A stretch of DNA of 64,000 bases, from the NCBI RefSeq assembly GCF_000309385.1, contig NZ_JH976537.1, forward strand, positions 82,128-146,127, read 5' to 3'. Under the pieces are notes generated by a model, which was given only the letters and a program-made list of their open reading frames with translations, made no database searches and was not told the DNA's origin. The translations under genes and the position numbers were made by a program. This stretch comes from Nodosilinea nodulosa PCC 7104. Its GTDB lineage: Bacteria; Cyanobacteriota; Cyanobacteriia; Phormidesmidales; Phormidesmidaceae. How positions within the stretch are numbered: the first letter of the stretch is position 1; every line of letters starts with the position of its first letter. Of this stretch, positions 8,486 to 17,015 are shown piece by piece.

Positions 8486-10267
8486 ATGGTTATGGGTTTC
8501 TCTCGGCAATTCTATCGGTTGACCATGCGCTTTGGGGTAATCAGCCTGATGGCGCTGGCGCTGGTACTTGGCAGCGGGGCGATCGCCCTGGGCCAGCTGC
8601 CCTCGCTGCCGACCGCTACCTCCAGCGCGTTTAGTCCGCCCGACGGGGTCAGCCGCCACGGCGAATACGAAACCGCTTCCATCCGATCGCCCCTTGATCG
8701 GCGGGAGTTGTTTGAGGTCACGTCCCCGACGGTTTTGAATCGCGATCGCGTTCCCGAGGGGCTGCTGCCGGTTGAGGTGCGCGCCGAGGAGGTGAATGAG
8801 CGCCTGTGGCGGCTGTTTTATCGCGCTTATGCCAGTGAGCCATCGGCCCAGCCACCGGTCGTGACGATTGCCACCCTCAGCAACCAGCCGATCATTCAGG
8901 CGAGCGACGATCAGTCCTCTCGCCCCATCCGGCTGGTGACCGTGACCGAGCCCGATGCCGACTTCAACGGCAAAACCCTAGACGAACTCGCCCAGGAGTG
9001 GCAGACCATTCTTCAAGCTGAAATCGTCCGCTTTAGAGAGCTAGGCAGCCCAGAGGTGATTGCTCAGCGCATCGGGCGGGCGCTGCAAATTTTGCTGGGG
9101 CTGCTGCTGGCCAGCGCGGTGATCTGGTGGTTGCGCCGCCGGTTGACCCGCCGACAGCAAACCCTGGAGAACCGGTATCAGGAGCAGCTAGCGGCCATCG
9201 CCGTCGGCCCATCGCCGTCAGGCTCAGAGGACGGGGAGGCGATCGCTAGGTCTACGCTGCGATCGCAAATCCTTGCCAGGGTGCAGCACTCGCTCAGCGT
9301 GCAGCGGCAGTTAGAGATCGACAAGTTTCTAAAATGGCTGCTGTTCTGGATTTTTATTGTGATGTGGTACGTCGGCATTGCCCGCATCTTAGCCACAGTG
9401 CCCCTCTTGATGCGGTGGAGCCTTTACGCCTGGGCAACACCGTTAGTCTTTATGGCCCTCTGGTTTGGTATCAGTTTAGCCATTCGCGTCAGCAGCAGCC
9501 TGATCAATCGCCTGACCCATTCCTGGAAAACTAGCCCCTACCCGTTGTTAGGTGAATCCCAGCGGATTTCCCTGCGAGCCACCACCATCTCTAACGCCCT
9601 CAAGGGGTTGACAACCTCGGTGCTGGTGATTATCGGCATCATTTGGACCCTCAGCCTGTTTAACATTCCCACCGGCTCAATTTTGGCAGGGGGCGCGGTG
9701 ATTGGTCTGGCCGTGTCCTTTGGCTCCCAGAGTTTGGTCAAAGACCTTGTCAACGGCTGCTTGATCTTGATTGAAGATCAGTTTGCCGTGGGCGATGTGG
9801 TGCAGATTGGCGATAGGAGTGGCCTGGTCGAAAACCTCAACCTGCGCGTGACGCAGCTGCGCAACAGCGAGGGGCAGCTGATCACGATTCCCAACAGCAC
9901 CATCACTTATGTCAGCAACCTGACGCGCCTGTGGTCGCGGGTCGATTTTTCGGTTGTGGTGGCCTACGAGAACGATCCTAAACAGGTGCTCAGCGTTTTG
10001 CAGCAGGTGTGCAACCAGCTCTACCGGGAGCCGGAATGGCGCGATCGCTTGCCAGAACCACCTACAGTCCTTGGCATTGATGATCTGTCCCACACCGGCA
10101 TGCTTGTCCGCGTTTGGCTCAAGACCGCACCTATGCAGCAGTGGATCGTTGGGCGCGAGTTCCGGCTACGGGTACGTCAGGCCTTTGAAACAAACAACAT
10201 TCAGATCGGCAAGCCACAAACAATTAACTACAATACGGGCTTAGCGGATGTAACGCCCCACAACTAG
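8486..10267 (+). CDS. MscS-family mechanosensitive ion channel
   Basis: About 593 residues from ATG 8486 (TTG 8468 and ATG 8492 or 8525 also fit). An N-terminal signal-like segment is followed by a periplasmic region, then membrane spans near residues 195, 285, 315 and 375, and the MscS core. The pore helix and following beta domain are clear: GGAVIGLAVSFGSQSLVKDL, then LILIEDQFAVGDVVQIGDRS and ITIPNSTI. Such channels open on membrane tension and release solutes during hypo-osmotic shock. It follows the second PrsW gene by about 65 bases on the same strand, which fits an envelope-stress theme. The stop codon lies within a long palindrome. Confidence 0.92.
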   Translation: MVMGFSRQFYRLTMRFGVISLMALALVLGSGAIALGQLPSLPTATSSAFSPPDGVSRHGEYETASIRSPLDRRELFEVTSPTVLNRDRVPEGLLPVEVRAEEVNERLWRLFYRAYASEPSAQPPVVTIATLSNQPIIQASDDQSSRPIRLVTVTEPDADFNGKTLDELAQEWQTILQAEIVRFRELGSPEVIAQRIGRALQILLGLLLASAVIWWLRRRLTRRQQTLENRYQEQLAAIAVGPSPSGSEDGEAIARSTLRSQILARVQHSLSVQRQLEIDKFLKWLLFWIFIVMWYVGIARILATVPLLMRWSLYAWATPLVFMALWFGISLAIRVSSSLINRLTHSWKTSPYPLLGESQRISLRATTISNALKGLTTSVLVIIGIIWTLSLFNIPTGSILAGGAVIGLAVSFGSQSLVKDLVNGCLILIEDQFAVGDVVQIGDRSGLVENLNLRVTQLRNSEGQLITIPNSTITYVSNLTRLWSRVDFSVVVAYENDPKQVLSVLQQVCNQLYREPEWRDRLPEPPTVLGIDDLSHTGMLVRVWLKTAPMQQWIVGREFRLRVRQAFETNNIQIGKPQTINYNTGLADVTPHN

Positions 10268-10300
10268 TGGTCAGTCAATAAATAATTGACTGACCACTAG
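10264..10300. terminator. Perfect 16-bp palindrome at the mscS / chlD-fragment junction
   Basis: CTAGTGGTCAGTCAAT at 10264-10279 pairs exactly with 10285-10300 around a 5-base loop. It overlaps the mscS stop codon and could work as a bidirectional hairpin terminator, although no T-run follows on either strand. It lies exactly where homology of the facing chlD fragment ends, so it may instead be the footprint of a small mobile element or of the recombination that cut chlD. Confidence 0.6.
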
Positions 10301-10384
10301 CAGCAGCAGGGCCGATTTAATCGCGTCTTGGCCGACAATGGCTGCCAGGGGAAAGGTGTCAGTGCGGGGGGCGGCAGCGGCCAT
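10271..10384 (-). pseudogene. chlD: Truncated N-terminus of Mg-chelatase ATPase subunit (chlD-like)
   Basis: An open frame of 37 codons starts at ATG 10384, two bases after the stop of the chlH-like gene. Its first ~28 residues, ending RTDTFPLAAIVGQDAIKSALL, read as the start of ChlD/ChlI-type AAA+ chelatase subunits. Homology stops at about 10301, where a palindrome begins, and the frame ends a few codons later at 10271. The Walker A motif and everything beyond it are absent. It is therefore a cut-off chlD paralogue, formerly in one operon with the chlH-like gene. A complete chlD must exist elsewhere for a photosynthetic life. Confidence 0.75.
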
Positions 10385-10386
10385 GG

Positions 10387-13300
10387 CTACCCCTTGACCC
10401 CTTCCAGGTCGGCATCGGTGAGGTCGTAGAGCTGACGCAGCTGGTCAATCTGGTCGGCATCGGGTTGCCAAAAGCCGCGACCGTGGGCTTCTAGCATGCG
10501 CCCGACCAGGTTGCGAAAGGCTTCGGGGTTGGCCTGCCGCAGTTTTTCGGCCATGGCGGCATCGAGGGCGTAGGTGGCGGCGGCCTGGTCGTAGACCCAG
10601 GGGTCTTTGAAGTTGGCGGTTCCGGCCCAGCCCATCAGCGCCGTCATCCGTTGCGAAATTTCGTAGGCACCGCCAGAACCCTGGTTGGCCATGGCCTCGG
10701 CCCATTTGGGGTTCAGCAGCTTGGTGCGATACTCCATCCGCAGTAGGTCTTCCAGCTTGCGGGGGGTGGTGTCGTTGGAGAAACTTTCCACAAAGCTGGC
10801 GGTGACGGCCTTGCCCCGCTGCATTTCGGCGGCCCGCTTCAGGCCCCCAGTGTTGGCGTAGTACTCCTGAATATCGGTGAGGCCGTACTCCACCGAGTCG
10901 ATCTGCTGCACCACCCGCTCAGTGCTTTTCAGCAGGGTGTGCAGAATCTCGGGGCGGGCCTGGCCCTTATCCTGGCGACCGTAGCTGAAGGTGTTGCGAT
11001 CGCGCCAGGTATCCCCCAGCTCGTCCCCGATTCCCAGTTGGCATCGGTGACGCGATCGTTCACCAACGAGCCAAAATCCCCCGCCGGGTTAGAAAACAAG
11101 CGAGCGCTGGCATTCTCAACCCCCTGGGCTTGCAGGGCCAGGGCATGTTTGCGAATGAAATTCTGGTCTTCCGGCTCATCCGCTGCCGCCGCCCGCTGAA
11201 ACAAGTCATCCAGCAGCTCAATGATATTGACAAAGCTGTCGCGAAAAATCCCCGATAAATTTCCCAGCACATCTACCCTGGGGTGCCCCAGCTCCGCCAG
11301 GGGCCGCAGTTCGTAGCGCACAATTCGCCCGGTGCCCTCCTTCACCGGCTCGGCCCCCACCAGTTCCAGCAAAATGCCGATCGACTCGCCCCGCGTCTTG
11401 ATCGCATCCAGCCCCCACAGCATCACGGCAACGGTTTCAGGGTAGGTGCCCGTTTCCTGCTGGTGCTGGGCCAGAATTTTTTGGGCAATTTCCCGACCGC
11501 GCAGGTAGGCTGCCGGGGAGGGCATGCGGTAGGGGTCGAGGGCGTGGATGTTGCGCCCCGTGGGCAGCACCCCAGGGCCATCCCGCAGCAGGTCGCCGCC
11601 GGGGGCCGGGGGAATATATTCGCCGTTGAGCCCCCGCAGCAGGTTGGTCAGTTCGTCGGTGGTTTGGGCCAGCAGGGTGCAGATATCGAGAGCGGCTTGG
11701 AGTTTGGCGTCGAGCTGGGGCCAGGTGTCGGGGGGAATTTTGGATTTTAGAATTTGGATTTTGGATTCTAGCTCCTGGAGGCTAGATTCTGCGGTCAATT
11801 GGCTCATGTCCTGGAGGAGATCTGGGGGCAAATCATCGCCGAAGTAGGCGGAGAGGTAGCTATGCAATTCCTCAGCGGTGGGGGGCTGGCCCAGGACGTG
11901 GAGGCCGCTAGAGAAGAGGCGGGTTTCGAGTACTTGCAGGTAGTCGTAGAGGGTGACCAGGTAGCGGTTGAAGACGGCGGCGCTGAAGAGATCCACGGTC
12001 TCTGGGGTGAACTCGATGCCGAGTTTTTTGGCCTCTGGGAAGGGGCAGTCGGCGTCGAGGCCCGTGTCAAACAGCTTTTTCAGAATGGCCTCTTTGAGGG
12101 CGGCGTTTTTGGCGGGGTCTTCGCGGTATTCGGCGATCAGCTCCCGCAGGGCCAGCAGTTCTTTGTAAAGGCCAGCCCGACCGTAGGGCGGCACATTGTG
12201 GGAAATCAGCACGCCGTAGCCCCGCCGTTTGGCCAGCATCGACTCGGAGGGGTTGTTGGCGGCGTAGATATAGAGGTGGGGCAGGTCGCCCAGTAAAATG
12301 TCGGGCCAGGAGTAGCCGGTGTTGCCCAGGGGCGAACCCGGTAGCCATTCCACCGTGCCGTGCATGCCAAAGTGCACCACCGCATCGGCCTGAAATGCGT
12401 TTTGCAGCCACTTATAAAAGGCGGCGTACTGGGGGTGGGGGGTGAGGTCACGCTCAAACATCAGCCGCATGGGGTCGCCCGCTATCCCCAGGGGTGGCTG
12501 TACGCCGATCCACACATTGCCCAGCTGCACGCCCCCCAGCAGACACTGCCCGTCGAAGGTTTTGAGGTTGGCCTTTTCGAGATCGCCCCACTGGCGAGTC
12601 ATGCGATCGCGCTGCCGATAGGACAGCCATTTCTCTAGTTGTCTTAGGGAAACCGTAGTGGGCTGCGGGGCTGCTAGATCCCTGGGTGCTTGGGAAAACC
12701 TAGGGTTCTGAAAACCCGGAATCGCCTCATCCGCTGCCTTGACCTGCTCAATCAGCGCTTCTCCCTCCTCCGGCAAGTCCCCCACGGTATAGCCCTGGGA
12801 TTTGAGCGCCTGCAACAGGCTCAGCAGCGATTTCGGCACGTTCAGCAGCGCCGCCGTACCCGTGGCCCCATAGCCGGGGGGAAAGCCGTAGAGAATGATG
12901 GCGATCTTGCGCTCTGCCGGGGGCTTCTGCCGCAGGGCAATCCATCGTTTGAGGCGACCCGTGAGGCGCTGCACCCGTTCGGGAATCAGATAGATGTGGT
13001 CGCCCACCAGCCCGCCCAGGGGCACCGGGTCGATCGCCCCATCCAGCTCCGGTAGGGCGTAGAGCACTACGCTCTGCAAACCGCCAATCCCTTGGCGCGT
13101 CCAGGAATGGATGTCTTGAATCAGCAGCGGGGCCGCAACGATATAGGGCACATTCTTGGCGCTGAGGATGCGCTTGGCCACCTCCACCTGCCGCCCCGCT
13201 TCCATGGATCCCGCTGGCCCACCTACCAGGGGAAAGCCAATCGTTGAAACAATGGCATCCACCTCTGCCGCCTCGGGCGAGAGGGAGAGGGTGTCGCGCT

Positions 13301-14186
13301 GGCCCCGCTGTCGCTGAGCGGTTTCGTAGGCCGTGGTGAGCAGGTCGCGCACGGCCACATGACCCTCCACCCCGTTGATAAAAATAGGCAGCGGCACCAG
13401 CTCGGCCTGCTCAAACTGGCGAATCAGCTGGGGAATGTAGGGCTGCTGGGTAATCACATGCTTGCGGTAGAGCAGCAGCCCCACCACGGGCCGGCCCTCG
13501 GCCTTCGGATGGGTTTGACGATACCAGTCGAGGTACTGCCGGGGCGACTCAAAGTAGCCGGGGTAGTCGGGGTGCAGCAGGCCCAGGTTCGGCGTTTCCT
13601 GCGGCGGTGGAATGTCGCCCACCGTCAGGCCCAGGTAGGTTTCAGCCAAAAACCAGAACAGCGCCGCCACATTGCCGTTGCCGCCCGCGTTCCAGTAGCC
13701 GTAGATGATCAGCCAGTGGCGCAGATCCTGCACCTTTTGGACCGGCACAAACTTGAGCAGCTTGGGGCCGGTCTTGAGAAAGCTCAGGTAGCCCGCTAGC
13801 TTGTCTTCTTCACGCCCGCTGCTGAACTTGCTGAGAATAAATTTGATCGGCTTGGGCATACCCTTGGGCTGGTCGCCAATCACAAATTTTCCCAACCGGG
13901 TCAGGCTCATCAGCTCCAGGGCCGACTCAAACACCAGGCGAATGGGGATAGTTTGCATACGCTCCCGCAGCCACATCACCTGGTCGTAGTCAAAGATCAG
14001 GCTGCAAAAGACAGCATCGGCCCCTTGCAGAGCGGCTTCTACCTCATTGGCGTGGGGGGTGAGGTCGCGATCGCTAAATACCTGAATATCCAGCTCTGGG
14101 CAGCGAGCCTGGGCCAGCTGGGCGGCCTGCCGGTAGAGGTCGGCGTTGAAGGACTCAAACCCAGCAATCAAGACAATGCGTTGCAT
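10387..14186 (-). pseudogene. chlH: Mg-chelatase subunit H paralogue (ChlH/BchH-CobN family), frameshifted
   Basis: Large porphyrin-binding chelatase subunit, about 1266 residues if restored; ChlH, with ChlD and ChlI, puts Mg into protoporphyrin IX. The N-terminus matches the ChlH layout (ADAVFCSLIFDYDQV, FVPVQKVQDLRHWLIIYGYW) and the core has VHFGMHGTVEWLPG. The frame breaks at the CCCC run 11025-11028: after VNDRVTDANWESG one base is missing. Adding one G restores the expected DELGDTWRDRN, and the rest of the family's C-terminus continues in the new frame to 10387 (VVQQIDSVEYGLTDIQEYY). It differs from the usual ~1330-residue cyanobacterial ChlH, so it is probably a second copy; CobN is the alternative. 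The adjacent chlD is also broken, favouring real decay over sequencing error. Confidence 0.8.
11744..11781 (-). repeat. Short repetitive AT-rich motif embedded in the chlH-like coding region
   Basis: A stretch of repeated heptamer-like units (AATTTTGGATTTTAGAATTT on the plus strand) lies in frame inside the chlH paralogue and encodes a run of the type SKIQILKSKI. The same kind of unit appears in intergenic DNA at 28633-28658 and 51560-51594. It looks like an insertion of a cyanobacterial short tandem repeat into a coding sequence between two conserved parts of the protein. Confidence 0.5.
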
Positions 14187-14485
14187 ACCCTGCCCCTGAC
14201 TAGACCGCCATGGCTCACCTTAGGCTGCTACTCTGCCGTTCTCCTTGATCTTAGTTCCACAACACTAGCTGCTTTTGGAGCCAGCACAAAAATTTGCCGA
14301 GAGGGCGGCGCGGTTACAACGCAGGGGACGCTATTTTGCGCCTCTAACCCGGCGCAAGGGGCTCCCAAGCTTTCTAGTGGCGCTGCGCATTTTTTCTTGG
14401 GCCTGCCTTGCCCTTGGGCCTGGTTTGACCGCTACCGGAGAGAGAACCGCAGGCGTAGAAAGGCCTCGTTGCGTTGGCTCTTGCT
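14187..14485. other. Spacer upstream of the chlH paralogue and of the 98-residue ORF
   Basis: About 300 bases between the divergent chlH paralogue and the ORF at 14486. It should hold both promoters. A plus-strand open frame at 14275-14505 has no recognisable motif. I see no riboswitch or tRNA that I can support. Confidence 0.4.
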
Positions 14486-14782
14486 ATGCAGTCAGTTCCG
14501 TTTGAGTTCGTTCAGGGTTTCGCGGCTGAGTTCGGTGCAGTCGAGTGCTGCTGGCGCGAGTCCGACAGGTTGTTTACCGGCTTCGTGGCTGAGGTGTGGT
14601 TCGCGCAGTTGCCCTCGGAGTTCTGTGCTCGGTGGGCTGCGGTCGTGGGCTACTCCATCCTGGTGCGGGGGCTGTCCTTGGGGCCGGGGGCGTTCGCGGC
14701 CTCCATTCCCTGCACTGTCCCCAGTAGCCAGGTGTCCCTCGGCCCTGCTTCTCGCGGGTCACGGGTGCAGCTGCGGGGTTAG
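14486..14782 (+). CDS. Hypothetical protein, 98 residues, followed by a terminator
   Basis: From ATG 14486 (TTG 14474 also fits) the frame codes 98 residues rich in Phe, Val, Gly and Ser, starting MQSVPFEFVQGFAAEFG. GC is high at third positions, as in real genes here. Support also comes from a good intrinsic terminator beginning 7 bases after the stop. I recognise no domain. The alternative is that 14280-14811 encodes a structured non-coding RNA that ends at the same terminator. A second overlapping open frame (14275-14505) precedes it. Confidence 0.35.
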   Translation: MQSVPFEFVQGFAAEFGAVECCWRESDRLFTGFVAEVWFAQLPSEFCARWAAVVGYSILVRGLSLGPGAFAASIPCTVPSSQVSLGPASRGSRVQLRG

Positions 14783-14788
14783 TTTCTT

Positions 14789-14811
14789 AGGGGGCTTAGG
14801 CTCCCTTTTTT
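14789..14811 (+). terminator. Intrinsic terminator
   Basis: AGGGGGC pairs with GCTCCCT (one G-T wobble) around a TTAG loop, followed directly by a run of five T residues. It is a plus-strand rho-independent terminator closing the transcript that covers the small ORF at 14486. Confidence 0.8.
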
Positions 14812-15059
14812 GCGTTGAATAGGAAGAAAGGATATTTGACTTCAAATATTATGAAAAGACAACTAAATGTTGAACTTTTAATTTTGGTTAAAATTGCTCA
14901 TTTACCCAATTTTTGATTCTGTTATTCAATTAAAATAAATTTGTTAGTAAAAATACTTATCACCTCGTTGGTGCTTGCTTTATGGTTTGCGCCGTGTAGT
15001 TGAAGTGAAGACTTCTTTATTCTGTGTTGCCAAAGTGTTTAACGGAAGGGTGAAATGCA

Positions 15060-15941
15060 ATGAAAAACAAAATGCATGGGTACAATATTGCGCTGCTTCC
15101 TGGAAAGCCAGGCCCTAAAAATAGGTTTCTAAGATTCTATAGACATGTAGAAAGGAAAATTCATCTTGATAAAAATGTGTGGAATTTCCTTATAATATTT
15201 TTCATGCTATTTTCTGTCGCAATAGCATGGAGACATCCTGGATTAACCAATGAGCAACGAGATAGTTTAATAAGTACTGCTGCGATAATTGGTGCCGCTG
15301 GCGCTTTGGTTTGGACGGCAAATGGTATTCACAATCAGTATCATGCGTGTTTGCTTTCAAGAGCGTCAAACTATGTCCAAGCATGGTATAGCGATGATCT
15401 TGCTAATTCTCTAAAGGTAATCCGAGGTTTGGTTGGGAATGAATTTGACTCAGTTTATGATGGTCAAATTAATAACATTGATGATTTTGATATAAACCCG
15501 GTTCTATCTTTCAAGTATGGAGAACTGGAGTTGCTTGAGAAGCTTTCTGAAGCTCAGCTCAGGATTGCTAAAAAAATAATGTCTGACAAAGAACTAGAAG
15601 GGCATGTTGAGAAAGTAGCGTGTTTCTTTGAACAAATGGGGCAGGATGTTAAATTTGGGCTAGTAGATACTGAATACCTAAAAGATTTCTTCTATGTAAT
15701 TGTAGTTAAGTATTATGAATTGCTGAGAAAATATATCGAATATTGGCAGGACTATCACAGAAGTCTCTATGTCTACTGCAACTTTGTCTATCTTGCTCAA
15801 ACTTGGGAAAAGCAAGAATATCCGCCAAAAATCCCTACCATATGTCTTCGCAAGAGTATTCTTAGCAAGAAAGACTGCCGCCGAATAGGAAAAAGGAAAT
15901 TGATTGACTTTGGTTTTCTCAGGAAGCTATTCGGTCAATAA
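15060..15941 (+). CDS. AT-rich hypothetical membrane protein
   Basis: A 293-residue protein from ATG 15060, preceded by a good GGAAGGG ribosome site. Two hydrophobic segments lie near residues 42-58 (WNFLIIFFMLFSVAIAW) and 77-91 (STAAIIGAAGALVW), followed by a long, mostly helical cytoplasmic part rich in Glu, Lys and Tyr. This layout resembles small two-span proteins of the DUF4760 type, but I cannot assign it firmly. Codon use is strikingly AT-rich against the GC-rich neighbours, and the 240 bases upstream are also AT-rich, which indicates recent horizontal arrival. Confidence 0.65.
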   Translation: MKNKMHGYNIALLPGKPGPKNRFLRFYRHVERKIHLDKNVWNFLIIFFMLFSVAIAWRHPGLTNEQRDSLISTAAIIGAAGALVWTANGIHNQYHACLLSRASNYVQAWYSDDLANSLKVIRGLVGNEFDSVYDGQINNIDDFDINPVLSFKYGELELLEKLSEAQLRIAKKIMSDKELEGHVEKVACFFEQMGQDVKFGLVDTEYLKDFFYVIVVKYYELLRKYIEYWQDYHRSLYVYCNFVYLAQTWEKQEYPPKIPTICLRKSILSKKDCRRIGKRKLIDFGFLRKLFGQ

Positions 15942-16098
15942 AGATTCAACCGGGGACACTATCTCCCCTAAGACAACACCCTCGCTGAAGGAACACGGGC
16001 CGTGCTCTCGCCCCGCCCTTACCCTCTCTCTACCAACCTGCTCTACCAAGCCCCTGCCCTTCTCCCCACCGAGGGGGCAGGGCGTCAAACCTGCTTTG
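15942..16098. repeat. Low-complexity C-rich repeat debris
   Basis: The stretch contains CACGGGCCGTGCT within a C-rich sequence. A near copy, CACGGGCCGCGCT, occurs at about 16365 in a similar C-rich setting. Together they look like degenerate copies of one dispersed cyanobacterial repeat. No gene is visible. Confidence 0.4.
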
Positions 16099-16309
16099 AG
16101 GCTGCGATCGCATCCAGCAGACCTACTTCACACCGTTGCTTAGCCTGCCTCCTCCGCTGGGGTTTGTAGACGATACTGAGTTTTACTTGCCAGAGAAAGA
16201 GCCAGTCATCCACGTTCGAGCAGCAGCCCGCTTAGGAGAATCTGATTTAGGTGTGAATAGACGGCGATTGGAGCAAATCCGCTTTGCCTTGAAGGACTTG
16301 GATATTTAG
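16099..16309 (+). pseudogene. C-terminal remnant of an unknown protein
   Basis: An open frame without a plausible start runs to TAG 16307-16309. The last ~50 codons look strongly coding: DDTEFYLPEKEPVIHVRAA, then LGVNRRRLEQIRFALKDLDI. The fragment is too short to assign to a family. It lies between two copies of a C-rich repeat and next to an AT-rich island, so it is probably what remains of a deleted gene. Confidence 0.4.
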
Positions 16310-16538
16310 TCGGTCACAGCCAGCGATCGCGCTTCAGCCCCCGCCCCCTCCTCGCTGGCGGCACACGGGCCGCGCTACCCCGCCGAGAGGACAGGCAATG
16401 ACCAGACTCCTTTCTGCAAGATGGGGCCTGTTCTTCTGTGCCATTCCATCAGAAAGCCGCTGCACCCTTTGGGTTAGCCTCCTGTAGCCCCACATTGATT
16501 GGTGTATGAGGCTGCTTTGCTCGCAGCCTGTTATTCCC

Positions 16539-16817
16539 CTAGCCACCTGGCTTTCTTTCACGGCAATGGAGGCCAGCGTGGGTAAGGATCAGCTGATGGC
16601 CTTGAATATGGTGAAGCTTGCCGCTTACGATGCCTTCCCAGTAGTCGTACTCCATCGCCCTCTCAAGAAAGCGTTTGAACGTTTTAGTTTTGATATCGGC
16701 CAAGACGGTATAGCCGCTACAGTACATTTCAATTTTGGTAATTCCACCAGGAGCAGCAGTGGCGATCGGGACACCGCTAAATTTAACCGTGATGTCGATT
16801 TCACCTTTTGCGGGCAT
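16539..16817 (-). CDS. FinO/ProQ-like 'fertility inhibition' small protein
   Basis: A 92-residue protein from ATG 16817. The order IDITVKFSGVP, then YTVLADIKTKTFKRFLERA, then DYWEGIVSGKL and a final CRERKP resembles the small cyanobacterial fertility-inhibition (FinO-like) proteins, which show ITIKINELP, a V-x-VKPK-x-WKKL helix, WVAAISGKM and ERKP. FinO/ProQ domains bind structured RNA and act as RNA chaperones, so an RNA-binding role is plausible. The match is by eye and moderate. It stands alone, convergent with nothing, between gene remnants and the 46-codon ORF at 16875 on the other strand. Confidence 0.5.
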   Translation of the reverse strand: MPAKGEIDITVKFSGVPIATAAPGGITKIEMYCSGYTVLADIKTKTFKRFLERAMEYDYWEGIVSGKLHHIQGHQLILTHAGLHCRERKPGG

Positions 16818-16874
16818 GGCCTAAAACCGATTAAGGCTTGAGTTAATAGCAGATCCAAAAGATTAGCGTGATCT

Positions 16875-17015
16875 ATGCCCCAGGAAAACCTGATAGACTC
16901 CATGTCTGCGAAGGTGCTGACGCAGAACGACTGGAAGGCCATTGCAGAAAGCGCTAGCCATCACATCTATGCTCAAGTGCTCAAGCAGGAACTGGTCGCC
17001 GCGGAGAGCTTGTGA
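16875..17015 (+). CDS. 46-residue ORF coupled to the formylglutamate hydrolase gene
   Basis: From ATG 16875 to TGA 17013-17015 the frame codes 46 residues, starting MPQENLIDSMSAKVLTQNDW, mainly helical. Its stop overlaps the GTG start of the next gene in the sequence GTGA (17012-17015), a classic translational-coupling arrangement. The function is unknown. It could be a leader peptide or small partner of the hydrolase; a remnant of a larger deleted gene is the alternative. Confidence 0.5.
   Translation: MPQENLIDSMSAKVLTQNDWKAIAESASHHIYAQVLKQELVAAESL

Noticed and set aside
14280..14811. rnpB, tmRNA or SRP RNA
   Set aside because: None of the conserved cores of these RNAs could be found in the stretch.
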